From assembly GCA_049511415.1 (NCBI GenBank), contig JBEKYC010000101.1:1-20646 (forward strand): a stretch of DNA of 20,646 nucleotides, in the 5' to 3' direction. Within the stretch, counting starts at the first letter, position 1; the number at the start of each line of letters is the position of its first letter. The translations under genes were made by a program, and so were the position numbers. The DNA comes from Bog-159 sp049511415 (GTDB taxonomy: Bacteria > Acidobacteriota > Terriglobia > Bryobacterales > Bryobacteraceae). This document shows, one piece after another, positions 13,933 to 20,646 of the stretch. A model generated the notes under the pieces. The model did no database searches. It saw nothing but the letters and a program-made list of their open reading frames with translations, and was not told the origin of the DNA.

Positions 13933-14903
13933 AAGGGCCCATCTTGATAGGAGTAACTGGTCTCCAGTTCCGTATACTTCGCGCCATCCAGTTCGACGTA
14001 CGGATAGACGAAATAGTTCAAGGGCGCGCCTTGTTGCTCAGGCGCCAGCACCACGTCGCGGCCCTTGCTGAATTCCACCCGGTTTTCGTCGTGCGCACCG
14101 AAGAAGTATTCGCGTTTAGCCGGATTCTTGGCGGCTTCCGACGCATCCACCGGCACCCAGCCGATACCTTTGGGATAGAATTCCGCCCAGCAGTGGTAGC
14201 CTGCGATCTTGCCTGTGCCGCGATCTGCGGGCAGCGGAAATCCGATGGCGAAGCGCGCCGGTATCCCCACGGCGCGCGCGTAGCCGATGAAGATGGCGTG
14301 GAAATCCGTACAATTGCCGCGCCGCGCGTCGCAAGCGTAATAGATGTCGCCGTTGCCCCAGCCTTTGCCGCTCTTGTCGTATTTCACCGTGGCGACCACA
14401 TGATTGTAGATGGCCCGTGCCATTTCCAGATCGGTCTTGGCGCCCGCCGCGTCCACCACCTCCCGCGCCCATTGGCGGATCTTGTCGTCCAGCGGCACCA
14501 GGCGATCGGGCTGCAGATAGCGGTCCAGTCCCTTTGGCAAGTCCGTCATGGTCTCTGGCGCGTTTAGTGGCAGCGGCTGCACGTGCTCTTTGCGCACGGC
14601 ATGAAAGCGCATGACCACTTGGATCGGTTCCTTCGGATCGCGGATACGCAGATGCAGCATCCGGTTATCTTCGGAACCCGTGGTGGTCTCGTAGGGGTAA
14701 AGTGACTCCACGCGCATTTCCGTAATGCGCTGAAATGCATCGTCGTGCGGTTGCGGCAGCCAGACATCCACCGTGTGCCCGCCGGCCGGGACATCCTTCA
14801 CGGTAACGGTGTATTCGAAGTCGAAGGCGCGTTCGCGCGGGCCGGATGCGGTGGCGGCGAGAGCCGCGGCTGAAAAAAGTACCCATGCCAGGAGAGTGCG
14901 CAT
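13929..14903 (-). CDS. Exported transglutaminase-like cysteine protease/transferase
   Basis: The protein has 324 residues from ATG 14903; an upstream in-frame extension exists but crosses into the divergent gene. Residues 1-19 are a signal peptide (LLAWVLFSAAALAATAS). Residues about 27-115 are a beta-rich domain (FEYTVTVKDVPAGG, VDVWLPQP) as in the N-terminal part of exported transglutaminase-like proteins. Residues about 150-260 are the transglutaminase core with the papain-like triad: Cys198 in RRGNCTDFHAIF, His237 in AGYHCWAEFYPKGIGWVPVD and Asp253. The family includes peptidases and acyl transferases acting on protein side chains or peptides; the substrate is unknown. It is the first gene of a three-gene overlapping operon and divergent, with overlapping start codons, from the mannonate-dehydratase-like gene. 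Confidence 0.88.
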   Translation of the reverse strand: MRTLLAWVLFSAAALAATASGPRERAFDFEYTVTVKDVPAGGHTVDVWLPQPHDDAFQRITEMRVESLYPYETTTGSEDNRMLHLRIRDPKEPIQVVMRFHAVRKEHVQPLPLNAPETMTDLPKGLDRYLQPDRLVPLDDKIRQWAREVVDAAGAKTDLEMARAIYNHVVATVKYDKSGKGWGNGDIYYACDARRGNCTDFHAIFIGYARAVGIPARFAIGFPLPADRGTGKIAGYHCWAEFYPKGIGWVPVDASEAAKNPAKREYFFGAHDENRVEFSKGRDVVLAPEQQGAPLNYFVYPYVELDGAKYTELETSYSYQDGPL

Positions 14904-16008
14904 GGATTTATTGTATTGGGTTATGCAGAGCAAAGTGTCGCGAAGAACCATGCTGCGGGCCGCCGGAATCGGCGTCGTGGCGTCGCCGCCCTGGCCCGCC
15001 GCGGCCGAGGTTGCCGCGCCGAAGATCTGCCTGGAACTATCCGGCAGATTGCAGGCGGCCGGTGCGGACGAAGCCGGCATGCGCCGTGTCAAGCAACTGG
15101 GCGTGGATCATGTGGCCATGGGCGGTCCGCCGATTCCGTGGCGGGAGTCCGCGCTGCGCGCGCTGATGGATCGTCTGCGGGCCGGCGGGTTGACGCTCGG
15201 AAATCTGATGATCGGCGGCTTCCGCAACGCCATCTACGGCACGCCCGGGCGAGACGAAGATATCGACAAGGTGCGGCAGTCGATTCGCGCCGCGGGCCAG
15301 GCCGGGCTGCCGGTGATCGAGTACAACTTCTATGCGCATCGCCTGGTGGAAGGCTATTACGAAGAGACCGGACGCGCCGGCGCCGGGATGACGGCCTTCG
15401 CTTACGAGCGCGTCAAGGCTCTGCCGCCCCTGCCTGAAGAGGGCGCACACTCGCTCGACGAGATGTGGCGCAATGTGACCTACTTTCTCCAGGCAGTGGT
15501 GCCGGTGGCCGTCGAATCCGGTGTGCGGCTGGCGCTGCATCCTAACGATCCCCCGGCGCCTCTCAGCCGCGGATCGGGACAGATCATGGGAACCCTGGAA
15601 GGCTGGAAGCGCCTGGTCGATATCGTGCCCAGCCCCTCCAACGGAATTACGTTCGATTGCGGCGTGACGCGCGAAATGGGCGAGGACCCGGTGGAAGTGT
15701 GCCGCTACTTCGGGTCGCGCGATTCGATCAACCACGTGCATTACCGCAATGTGCGCGTGCGCCGGCCTTATGAATCGTATACCGAAGTGTTTCTCGATGA
15801 AGGCCAGGTGGATATGTTCGCGGTCATGCGGGAACTGGTGCGCCAGAAGTATCCGCGGCTGATTTATCCGGAGCACCCGCGCGCCCTCGACGCGGACCGC
15901 GAGCGGCCCGATTTCCACCCTTATTATCCGGGCGGAGGCGGATATACCGGCTACGCATATAACGTGGGTTACGCGCGAGCCATGCTGCAAGCGGCGCTAA
16001 GGGGCTGA
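14902..16008 (+). CDS. Tat-exported mannonate-dehydratase-like (UxuA-type) TIM-barrel protein
   Basis: From ATG 14902 (GGAGAG 5 nt upstream) the product has 368 residues; ATG 14923 would give 361 and a more typical Tat n-region. A twin-arginine motif (SRRTML) precedes a hydrophobic stretch (AAGIGVVASPP), so export by Tat in folded form is likely. The rest matches UxuA landmarks: GLPVIEYNF, ALHPNDPP (His213), GITFDCGVTREMG (Cys253), NHVHYRNV (His278, His280), YPEHPR (Glu324, His325) and a final NVGYARAMLQAAL. UxuA dehydrates D-mannonate to 2-keto-3-deoxygluconate, with a metal held by His, Cys, His and Asp; here Glu replaces the usual Asp of the 'PDH' motif. Cytoplasmic UxuA has no export signal, so the substrate may differ. 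The gene starts 2 bp inside the divergent transglutaminase gene. Confidence 0.72.
   Translation: MDLLYWVMQSKVSRRTMLRAAGIGVVASPPWPAAAEVAAPKICLELSGRLQAAGADEAGMRRVKQLGVDHVAMGGPPIPWRESALRALMDRLRAGGLTLGNLMIGGFRNAIYGTPGRDEDIDKVRQSIRAAGQAGLPVIEYNFYAHRLVEGYYEETGRAGAGMTAFAYERVKALPPLPEEGAHSLDEMWRNVTYFLQAVVPVAVESGVRLALHPNDPPAPLSRGSGQIMGTLEGWKRLVDIVPSPSNGITFDCGVTREMGEDPVEVCRYFGSRDSINHVHYRNVRVRRPYESYTEVFLDEGQVDMFAVMRELVRQKYPRLIYPEHPRALDADRERPDFHPYYPGGGGYTGYAYNVGYARAMLQAALRG
14909..14915. promoter_or_regulatory. Candidate bidirectional -10 element (TATTGTA / TACAATA)
   Basis: On the minus strand TACAAT (14915-14910) matches TATAAT at five of six positions and ends 6 nt before ATG 14903. On the plus strand TATTGT (14909-14914) matches four of six and ends 8 nt before ATG 14923. 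The two hexamers overlap almost completely, so one site could drive both genes. No clear -35 is visible on either side. Confidence 0.4.
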
Positions 16009-16057
16009 CGATCGGTGTTCATCGGTGGCCAATTCGCATTGTGCTAAACACTAGAGC

Positions 16058-16843
16058 ATGGATACCTCACGCCAGCATGCCCCACCCCCGGGTCCCGAAC
16101 GCCCGCCCGTTCCCGAACCTACTCTCGCCGAGCGGGGCCGCACCCTCGTGCACCTGGGGCGTCTGGGTACGTTGTCCACGCATTCCCGCAAGCAGCCCGG
16201 ATTTCCGTTCGGTTCGGTAATGCCTTATGCCGCCGACGGCGCCGGCCGGCCGGTCTTTTTCGTCAGCAGCATGGCCATGCACACCCAGAATCTGCGCGCC
16301 GATGCGCGCGCCAGCCTGCTGGTGGCGCAGGAGAGCGGCGGCGATCCCCTCGGCGCGGCCCGCATCACGCTGGTCGGCGAAGTCCTGCAGGTGCCCGAAA
16401 CGGAAACCGCCGGCGTGCGCGAACTGTACCTCAACCGTCACGAAAACGCCCGTTACTGGGCGGATTTCAGCGATTTTGCCTGGTTTCGCATGCAGCCCGC
16501 GGACGTCTATTTCATCGGCGGCTTTGGCGTGATGGGCTGGGTCACGGCGGACGAATATGCCGGCAGCCAACCCGATCCGCTGGCGGATCATGCGGCGGAA
16601 ATCTTACAACATATGAACGCGGACCATGCCGATGCCCTGGTGCTGCTGGCGCGCGCCGCGGGAGAACCGGACGTGGAGGCCGCCACCATGACCGCCGTGG
16701 ATCGTCTCGGATTTCACCTCCGCCTGCGCAGCGGTGAGCGTCTGCACGGCGCCCGGATCGCCTTTCCGCGCGAGGTTCGTGACACGCTGCAGGTACGTAC
16801 GGTACTCGTGGAGATGGTCCGCGCCGCCCGCGCCAAAGGATAA
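16058..16843 (+). CDS. HugZ-like protein: FMN-binding split barrel plus DUF2470 domain
   Basis: The protein has 261 residues. After a Pro-rich N-terminus, residues about 23-165 match the pyridoxamine-5'-phosphate-oxidase-like split barrel (GRLGTLSTHSRKQPGFPFGSVMPYA, FVSSMAMHTQNLRADARASLLV, ARITLVGEV). Residues about 172-258 match DUF2470 (ILQHMNADHADAL, then MTAVDRLGFHLRL). This two-domain order is that of HugZ-type haem-utilisation proteins, which bind or break down haem in the cytoplasm, and of related FMN/F420 proteins. Whether this one acts on haem cannot be read from the sequence. There is no Shine-Dalgarno before ATG 16058; TAAACA ends 7 nt upstream, a weak form of the -10-before-ATG pattern seen elsewhere in the window. 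Confidence 0.85.
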   Translation: MDTSRQHAPPPGPERPPVPEPTLAERGRTLVHLGRLGTLSTHSRKQPGFPFGSVMPYAADGAGRPVFFVSSMAMHTQNLRADARASLLVAQESGGDPLGAARITLVGEVLQVPETETAGVRELYLNRHENARYWADFSDFAWFRMQPADVYFIGGFGVMGWVTADEYAGSQPDPLADHAAEILQHMNADHADALVLLARAAGEPDVEAATMTAVDRLGFHLRLRSGERLHGARIAFPREVRDTLQVRTVLVEMVRAARAKG

Positions 16844-16882
16844 CGGGATGTTGTTACCGCATTTTCGCGGCGCCGAATCCAC

Positions 16883-16912
16883 TTGCATCTTGGGTAATTA
16901 TAAGTTTAAGAT
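16883..16912 (+). promoter_or_regulatory. Candidate promoter and dyad upstream of the Rrf2-family gene
   Basis: TTGCAT (16883-16888) and TAAGAT (16907-16912) are separated by 18 bp and could be -35 and -10 elements. The same stretch has an imperfect dyad with outer arms ATCTT (16887-16891) and AAGAT (16908-16912) around an AT-rich centre, a possible operator for autoregulation. A perfect 8-bp palindrome ATCATGAT follows at 16911-16918. All this is weak and unproven. Confidence 0.25.
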
Positions 16913-16950
16913 CATGATGTGGAGAACTCCGAATTGGAGGCAGTTGAGGA

Positions 16951-17418
16951 ATGATCTATTCTCGATCCGCTGAATATGCCATCCGGGCGTTTGTGCACTT
17001 GGCGCAGGTGCCGGAAGGCAAGTACGCGATGGTGAAAAACATCGCGGAGCAGGAGGACATACCGGCGCACTTCCTGGCCAAGATCTTGCAGCAGCTTGCC
17101 CGCAAGGGACTGCTGCGGTCCAGCAAGGGGCCCACGGGCGGCTTCGCCTTGCGCGTGGCTCCCGAAGATGTCAAGCTTTGGGACATCGTGGAAGCGCTCG
17201 ACGGCATGTCGCAGTACACCGCCTGCGCCAGTGGTCTCTCGGAGTGCTCCGACGAGATGCCCTGCTCCATGCACGATAGCTGGGTGGCCCTGCGCACGCG
17301 TATCATAGATTATTTGGAGCGGAACACGATCGCCGACCTGGTAAAGGCGCTGGATCAAAAACGGAAGAATCTCGCCAAACAGCGTAAACCCAGGCGTCTC
17401 GTGGCAGCCCGCCGATAG
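16951..17418 (+). CDS. Rrf2-family transcription regulator with a three-cysteine cluster-binding loop
   Basis: The protein has 155 residues, in the normal Rrf2 range. The N-terminus has the family opening (MIYSRSAEYAIRAFVHLA) and a winged helix (PAHFLAKILQQLARKGLL, then a wing SSKGPTGGFAL). Cys92, Cys99 and Cys105, in the spacing C-x6-C-x5-C with His108 close behind, sit where IscR and NsrR hold an Fe-S cluster (IscR Cys92, Cys98, Cys104). It is therefore probably an Fe-S sensor of iron-sulphur status, redox or nitric oxide; which one cannot be told. The C-terminus is basic (KRKNLAKQRKPRR). GGAGG lies 10 nt before ATG 16951, and GAGGA abuts it. The gene is 31 bp upstream of clpP on the same strand, after the HugZ-like gene. 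Confidence 0.92.
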   Translation: MIYSRSAEYAIRAFVHLAQVPEGKYAMVKNIAEQEDIPAHFLAKILQQLARKGLLRSSKGPTGGFALRVAPEDVKLWDIVEALDGMSQYTACASGLSECSDEMPCSMHDSWVALRTRIIDYLERNTIADLVKALDQKRKNLAKQRKPRRLVAARR

Positions 17419-17449
17419 TTCGCTGCATCAAATAACGAGGAGGCTCCTG

Positions 17450-18070
17450 ATGGGCCAATCTGTCCTGGTCCCCATGGTTGTGGAACAAACGTCCCGTGGG
17501 GAACGCGCATACGATATCTATTCCCGATTACTCAAAGAGAACATCATTTTCCTGGGCACCCCGATCGACGATAATGTCGCCAACCTGGTGATCGCTCAAC
17601 TCCTGTTCCTCGAAGCCGAGGACCCGGAAAAAGATGTTTCCATCTATATCAACTCCCCCGGTGGCTCCATTACCGCGGGTCTGGCCATTCTGGACACCAT
17701 GGATTTCATCCGCCCGGACATCGTCACCATCTGTGTCGGCCAGGCCGCGTCCATGGCTGCCGTGTTGTTGGCCAAGGGAACCAAAGGCAAGCGCTTCAGC
17801 CTTCCGAATTCCCGCATCATGATCCACCAGCCCTCCATGCAGGGTTTGGCTGGTCAGGCGGCCGACATCGACATCTACGCCAAGGAAATCCTGCGTATGC
17901 GCGAGACCCTGAACTCGCTGCTCGCCGACGCCACCGGCCAGCCGGTAGACCGTATCGCCCGGGATGTGGACCGGGACTACATCATGAGTCCCGACCAGGG
18001 CGTCGAATACGGCATGATCGACCGCGTGATCGCCAGCCGCGACCTGGTGCCGGTCGCCCTAACCAAGTAA
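17450..18070 (+). CDS. clpP: ATP-dependent Clp protease proteolytic subunit
   Basis: ClpP is the serine peptidase chamber that degrades proteins unfolded by ClpX or ClpA/C in the cytoplasm. The 206-residue protein is full length. Visible features are the short N-terminal part (LVPMVVEQTSRGERAYDIYSRLL), DVSIYINSPGGSITAGL, VGQAASMAAVLLA with nucleophile Ser101, RIMIHQPS with His126, and DVDRDYIMS with Asp176, followed by AVEYGL-like GVEYGMID. A very strong Shine-Dalgarno (GAGGAGG, 17437-17443) sits 6 nt before ATG 17450. Neither tig nor clpX, its usual partners, adjoins it; the upstream gene is an Rrf2 regulator and the downstream one a transporter. A shared transcript with the regulator is likely given the 31-bp gap. 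Confidence 0.97.
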   Translation: MGQSVLVPMVVEQTSRGERAYDIYSRLLKENIIFLGTPIDDNVANLVIAQLLFLEAEDPEKDVSIYINSPGGSITAGLAILDTMDFIRPDIVTICVGQAASMAAVLLAKGTKGKRFSLPNSRIMIHQPSMQGLAGQAADIDIYAKEILRMRETLNSLLADATGQPVDRIARDVDRDYIMSPDQGVEYGMIDRVIASRDLVPVALTK

Positions 18071-18106
18071 AGCCAGCAAATTAAATTAAATCAGTGGTTT
18101 AGAGCG

Positions 18107-18220
18107 AAATTGGGTCTGCTTTTTCAGCCCGCCCAGGCAGCCCAATTCCGCCCAATTCCGCCCAACGGAATTCGCCGGCTCGCCCCTTCGCCCACCCGCC
18201 CCCTCGGGCAGTGTGATACT
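18107..18220. repeat. Intergenic repeat, copy 1 of 2
   Basis: This 114-bp segment begins AAATTGGGTCTGCTTTTTCA and ends GGGCAGTGTGATACT. It recurs 125 bp downstream. It holds a 10-bp direct repeat (CCCAATTCCG twice, 18141-18160) and a perfect inverted repeat AATTCCG-CCCAA-CGGAATT (18154-18172). It lies in the 292-bp gap between clpP and the MFS gene. Confidence 0.8.
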
Positions 18221-18231
18221 CGCGCCGATCA

Positions 18232-18345
18232 AAATTGGGTCTGCTTTTTCATGCCGGCCGGCCGGCAAAACAGCCCAATTCCGCCCAAATCCGCCCAACG
18301 GAGTTCGCCGGCTCGCCCCCTCGCCTCCTCGGGCAGTGTAATACT
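18232..18345. repeat. Intergenic repeat, copy 2 of 2
   Basis: This is the second copy, at an offset of 125 bp at both ends. The first 20 bp are identical to copy 1, the next 20 are replaced (GCCGGCCGGCCGGC-rich), and the rest is nearly identical apart from a small indel. Its end (GTGTAATACT) reaches 17 bp before the MFS start, so it may supply promoter bases to that gene. The inverted repeat of copy 1 is degraded here. Confidence 0.8.
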
Positions 18346-18362
18346 GTAGAGTCTGCCCCGCG

Positions 18363-19625
18363 ATGCGCAAAACCTTCTACGGCTGGTGGGTCACTCTGGC
18401 GGCGTTCCTGACCTTCGGGATCTCCGTCGGTCTGCCCTACTACAACATGCCGTTCTTCTCCGACTACTTTCAGCGCACCTTCCACTGGACCAAGGTGCAG
18501 ATCACTCTCGGCTTCCCGCTCGCCGCCCTCCTCACGCTCTGGGTCGGCCCGGTCCTGATCCCGCGCTTCAGCCCGCGTAAGCTGATCCTGGCCGGCACGG
18601 CTCTGACCTGCGCCGCCTTCCTGGGCTTCGGCACCATGCATGGCGCGCTGTGGGTCTATTACGCGTTCTGGTTTCTCTACACGGTCGGATACATCTTGTC
18701 CGGGCCGATCCCGCATCAGCTCATCATCTCGCACTGGTTCCGGCGCAATCGCGGCAAGGCCATGGGCATCCTGTACGTTGGCGTCGGGCTGATCGGCTTC
18801 CTCGGTTCGTACATCGTGAAGCCGCTCACCGAAGGCACTGACTTCCACACCGCCCTGATCGTCTGGGGCGTGCTGATGTTCCTTGCCTGGCCGCTGGCTA
18901 TCTTCGTGCTTCGCGACCGCGCCGCCGACATGGGACTGCATCCCGATGGCGACCCCGAGCCGCCCGCCGAAAACCGCGCCGAGCCGTTCAACTACGGCTA
19001 CTTGCTCCGGAATTATGCCTTCTGGCTCCTGCTCCTGGGCAGCTTCTGCTCCATTGGCGCCATCGGCGCGGTCAACTTCCACATGAAGTTCATCTTCCTG
19101 GAACATGGCATCACGGACCAGGCGCTGCTCAATTCCACCTGGCGCGTGGCCTCCATGACCATCCTGGCCACCAGCATGGCCGGACGCTTGGCCGTCGGCG
19201 GCCTGGCCGACCGCTTCTCCAAAAAGTGGGTCATGACGGCAACCTATTTCCTGGTCGCCGCTACCATCCCAATGCTGCTGACCGTGAACCGATCGCGCTC
19301 GCCCGTGGCTTTCGCCGTGCTCTTCGGATTCGGCATGGGCGCCGATTACATGCTGATTCCGCTGATGGCCGCCGAACAGTTCGGCGTCAACACGCTGGCG
19401 CGCGCCATGGCCATTATCCTGCCCGTGAACACCATCGGGCAGACCTGGGTTCCTCTCTTCGTTTCGATTTTGCGCGATCGGTTTGGCAGTTACCAGATCG
19501 CCATGGACGCGGTGTTGGCGGTATCGGTAGTGGGAGCGCTGGCCATCCTGCTGCTTCCCCGCCGGCAGGCACAGGATGAGGCACTTTACTTACAAGACTC
19601 TGGACGAGCTGCGGCTCGCGGCTGA
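18363..19625 (+). CDS. Major facilitator superfamily transporter (OFA/MCT-like)
   Basis: The protein has 420 residues with the hydrophobic profile of twelve transmembrane helices in two halves joined by a hydrophilic loop (about 195-215, DGDPEPPAENRAEP). The opening FYGWWVTLAAFLTFGISVG is typical of the oxalate:formate/monocarboxylate branch of the MFS. The cytoplasmic loop motif is visible as GRLAVGGLADRFSKKW (about 278-293), and RRNRGKAMG in the first half. The substrate is probably a small organic anion, but this is inference. ATG 18363 has no clear Shine-Dalgarno; GTGTAATACT of the intergenic repeat lies just upstream. The 3' end overlaps the next gene by 50 bp, so the two may form an operon of uptake plus redox catabolism. 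Confidence 0.88.
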   Translation: MRKTFYGWWVTLAAFLTFGISVGLPYYNMPFFSDYFQRTFHWTKVQITLGFPLAALLTLWVGPVLIPRFSPRKLILAGTALTCAAFLGFGTMHGALWVYYAFWFLYTVGYILSGPIPHQLIISHWFRRNRGKAMGILYVGVGLIGFLGSYIVKPLTEGTDFHTALIVWGVLMFLAWPLAIFVLRDRAADMGLHPDGDPEPPAENRAEPFNYGYLLRNYAFWLLLLGSFCSIGAIGAVNFHMKFIFLEHGITDQALLNSTWRVASMTILATSMAGRLAVGGLADRFSKKWVMTATYFLVAATIPMLLTVNRSRSPVAFAVLFGFGMGADYMLIPLMAAEQFGVNTLARAMAIILPVNTIGQTWVPLFVSILRDRFGSYQIAMDAVLAVSVVGALAILLLPRRQAQDEALYLQDSGRAAARG

Positions 19626-20646
19626 AGCCGAAGGCGCGGCGCGCGTCCGCTTCATCGCAGACCCCGCCGAGGTGCGGCGCGTGCTGGCGCGGCCCGCGCG
19701 CGTGGGCACACTTACCACCACAAATTCCATCGCTATACAGCCGATGGAAGGCTGCGACGGCACGCCCGATGGACGTCCCGGCGAACTGACCTGGCGGCGT
19801 TACCGGCGCTTTGCGGAGGGCGGAGCGGGCCTGATCTGGTTCGAAGCCACGGCCGTGCGCGAAGACGGCCGCGCCAATGCGCGCCAGCTTTGGATTACGC
19901 CGCAAAACGTGTCGGAGTTCGCCCGGCTGCGCGAGGTTCTCGGCGACGCGCTGGCGCCCATGCAGCTCACCCACTCGGGCCGCTACTCGGTGCCCCGGCG
20001 CATCATCGCCTATCATAATCCGCACATCGACCAGAAGACCGGCACGCCATCCGTTAATTACGGACGATGAATTAGAACGCCTGGAAGACGATTACGTGCG
20101 CGCGGCCGGTCTGGCGCTCGACGCCGGGTTTCAGGCCGTCGACATCAAGGCCGTGCACGGATACTTGATCAGCGAATTGCTGGGAGCCAAAACACGCCCC
20201 GGGCATTACGGCGGACCGCTTGAAAATCGCCTGCGGTTTCTGCGCAACGTGATCGGCAAGATTCGAGCATCCTTCGGCAGCCGACTGATGATCGCCGTGC
20301 GGATCAACGCGTTCGACGGCGTGCCGTTCGGTTGTAACTTCGAGATACCGTATCCCTATGGATGGGGCGTGGATGCGGCCAACCCGCTGCGCGAGGATTT
20401 GACCGAAGTAAGGCAGGCTATCGAGTGGTTGCGCGAAGCGGGCGTCGAATTACTCAATATCTCGCTGGGCTCGCCCTACTACAACCCGCACATCGGCCGA
20501 CCGTTTGAGAAGCCCGACGAAGGTAACTACGAGCAGCCCGAGCACCCGCTTGCGGGCGTGGATCGCCACTTCCGGATCGCCGCCGAGTTGCAACACGCCT
20601 TCCCGGACCTGCCCCTCGTGGGCAGCGGATATAGCTGGCTGCAGAA
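19576..20646 (+). pseudogene. Old yellow enzyme / NADH:flavin oxidoreductase family gene, frameshifted and cut by the right edge
   Basis: From ATG 19576 the frame encodes an FMN barrel start (TNSIAIQPMEGCDGTPDG, then GLIWFEATAV, then MQLTHSGRYS) and meets TGA at 20068-20070. The same protein continues in the +1 frame: TDDELERLEDDYVRAAGLALDAGF, VDIKAVHGYL, YGGPLENRLRFL, LMIAVRINAFDG, ending at the window edge without a stop. Removing one A at 20056-20057 restores 'PSVITDDELERLE', which reads as the normal family join. This is either a real one-base insertion that inactivates the gene or a sequencing error. The family comprises FMN enoate and 2,4-dienoyl-CoA reductases; the C-terminal part is outside the window. 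The start overlaps the MFS gene by 50 bp. Confidence 0.85.

Noticed and set aside
18086..18370. Minus-strand open frame of 94 codons between clpP and the transporter
   Set aside because: It simply reads through the two intergenic repeat copies (its product repeats itself, for example GEPANSVGRNWAELG); no start signal or family match, so it is repeat, not gene.
18249..19106. Minus-strand open frame of 285 codons inside the MFS gene
   Set aside because: It is antisense to clear transmembrane coding sequence; its product is charged, low-complexity and unlike any family.

Overview
The window is about 62% GC by eye, with densely packed genes. It looks like a chromosomal segment of an acidobacterium close to Bryobacterales/Solibacter. 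This is an inference from gene content (a giant secreted FG-GAP/Ig-like protein, a bacterial lipase-maturation-factor homologue, several exported orphan proteins, a Tat-exported sugar-enzyme-like protein); no rRNA marker is present. There is no tRNA, rRNA, CRISPR array, integrase or transposase, so nothing marks it as a mobile island.

Layout, left to right. (1) 1-414, minus: 5' part of a secreted protein with a carbohydrate-binding-like domain, running off the left edge. It is divergent from (2) a membrane-anchored HEAT-repeat protein carrying a barrel-sandwich (HlyD/lipoyl-like) domain. (3) Plus-strand core metabolism: citrate synthase (gltA), a decayed remnant resembling the C-terminal part of a DUF2520 protein, then panB and panC (pantothenate synthesis). 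(4) Minus strand: a 1582-residue exported protein (seven FG-GAP blades plus twelve Ig-like repeats) followed 7 bp later by glycerol kinase (glpK), whose 3' end overlaps that of panC. (5) Plus: a lipase-maturation-factor family membrane protein. (6) Minus: an overlapping three-gene set of exported proteins: transglutaminase-like protease, small charged helical protein, and a hydrolase-like/PDZ protein lacking a recognisable nucleophile. (7) Plus: a Tat-exported mannonate-dehydratase-like protein whose start codon overlaps that of the divergent transglutaminase gene, then an HugZ-like FMN-barrel protein, an Rrf2-family regulator with three cysteines, clpP, a 114-bp intergenic sequence present twice in tandem, an MFS transporter, and an old-yellow-enzyme gene broken by an apparent one-base insertion and cut by the right edge.

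Themes. gltA, panBC, glpK and clpP are housekeeping genes, but around them sit uncharacterised exported proteins. Several of these genes lack a good Shine-Dalgarno and instead carry a TATAAT-like hexamer ending 6-7 nt before the ATG, which suggests leaderless transcripts. The most system-like unit is the transglutaminase / helical protein / pseudo-hydrolase-PDZ operon at 12459-14903. The most distinctive structure inside a gene is the period-three higher-order organisation of the Ig repeats at about 6752-9331.
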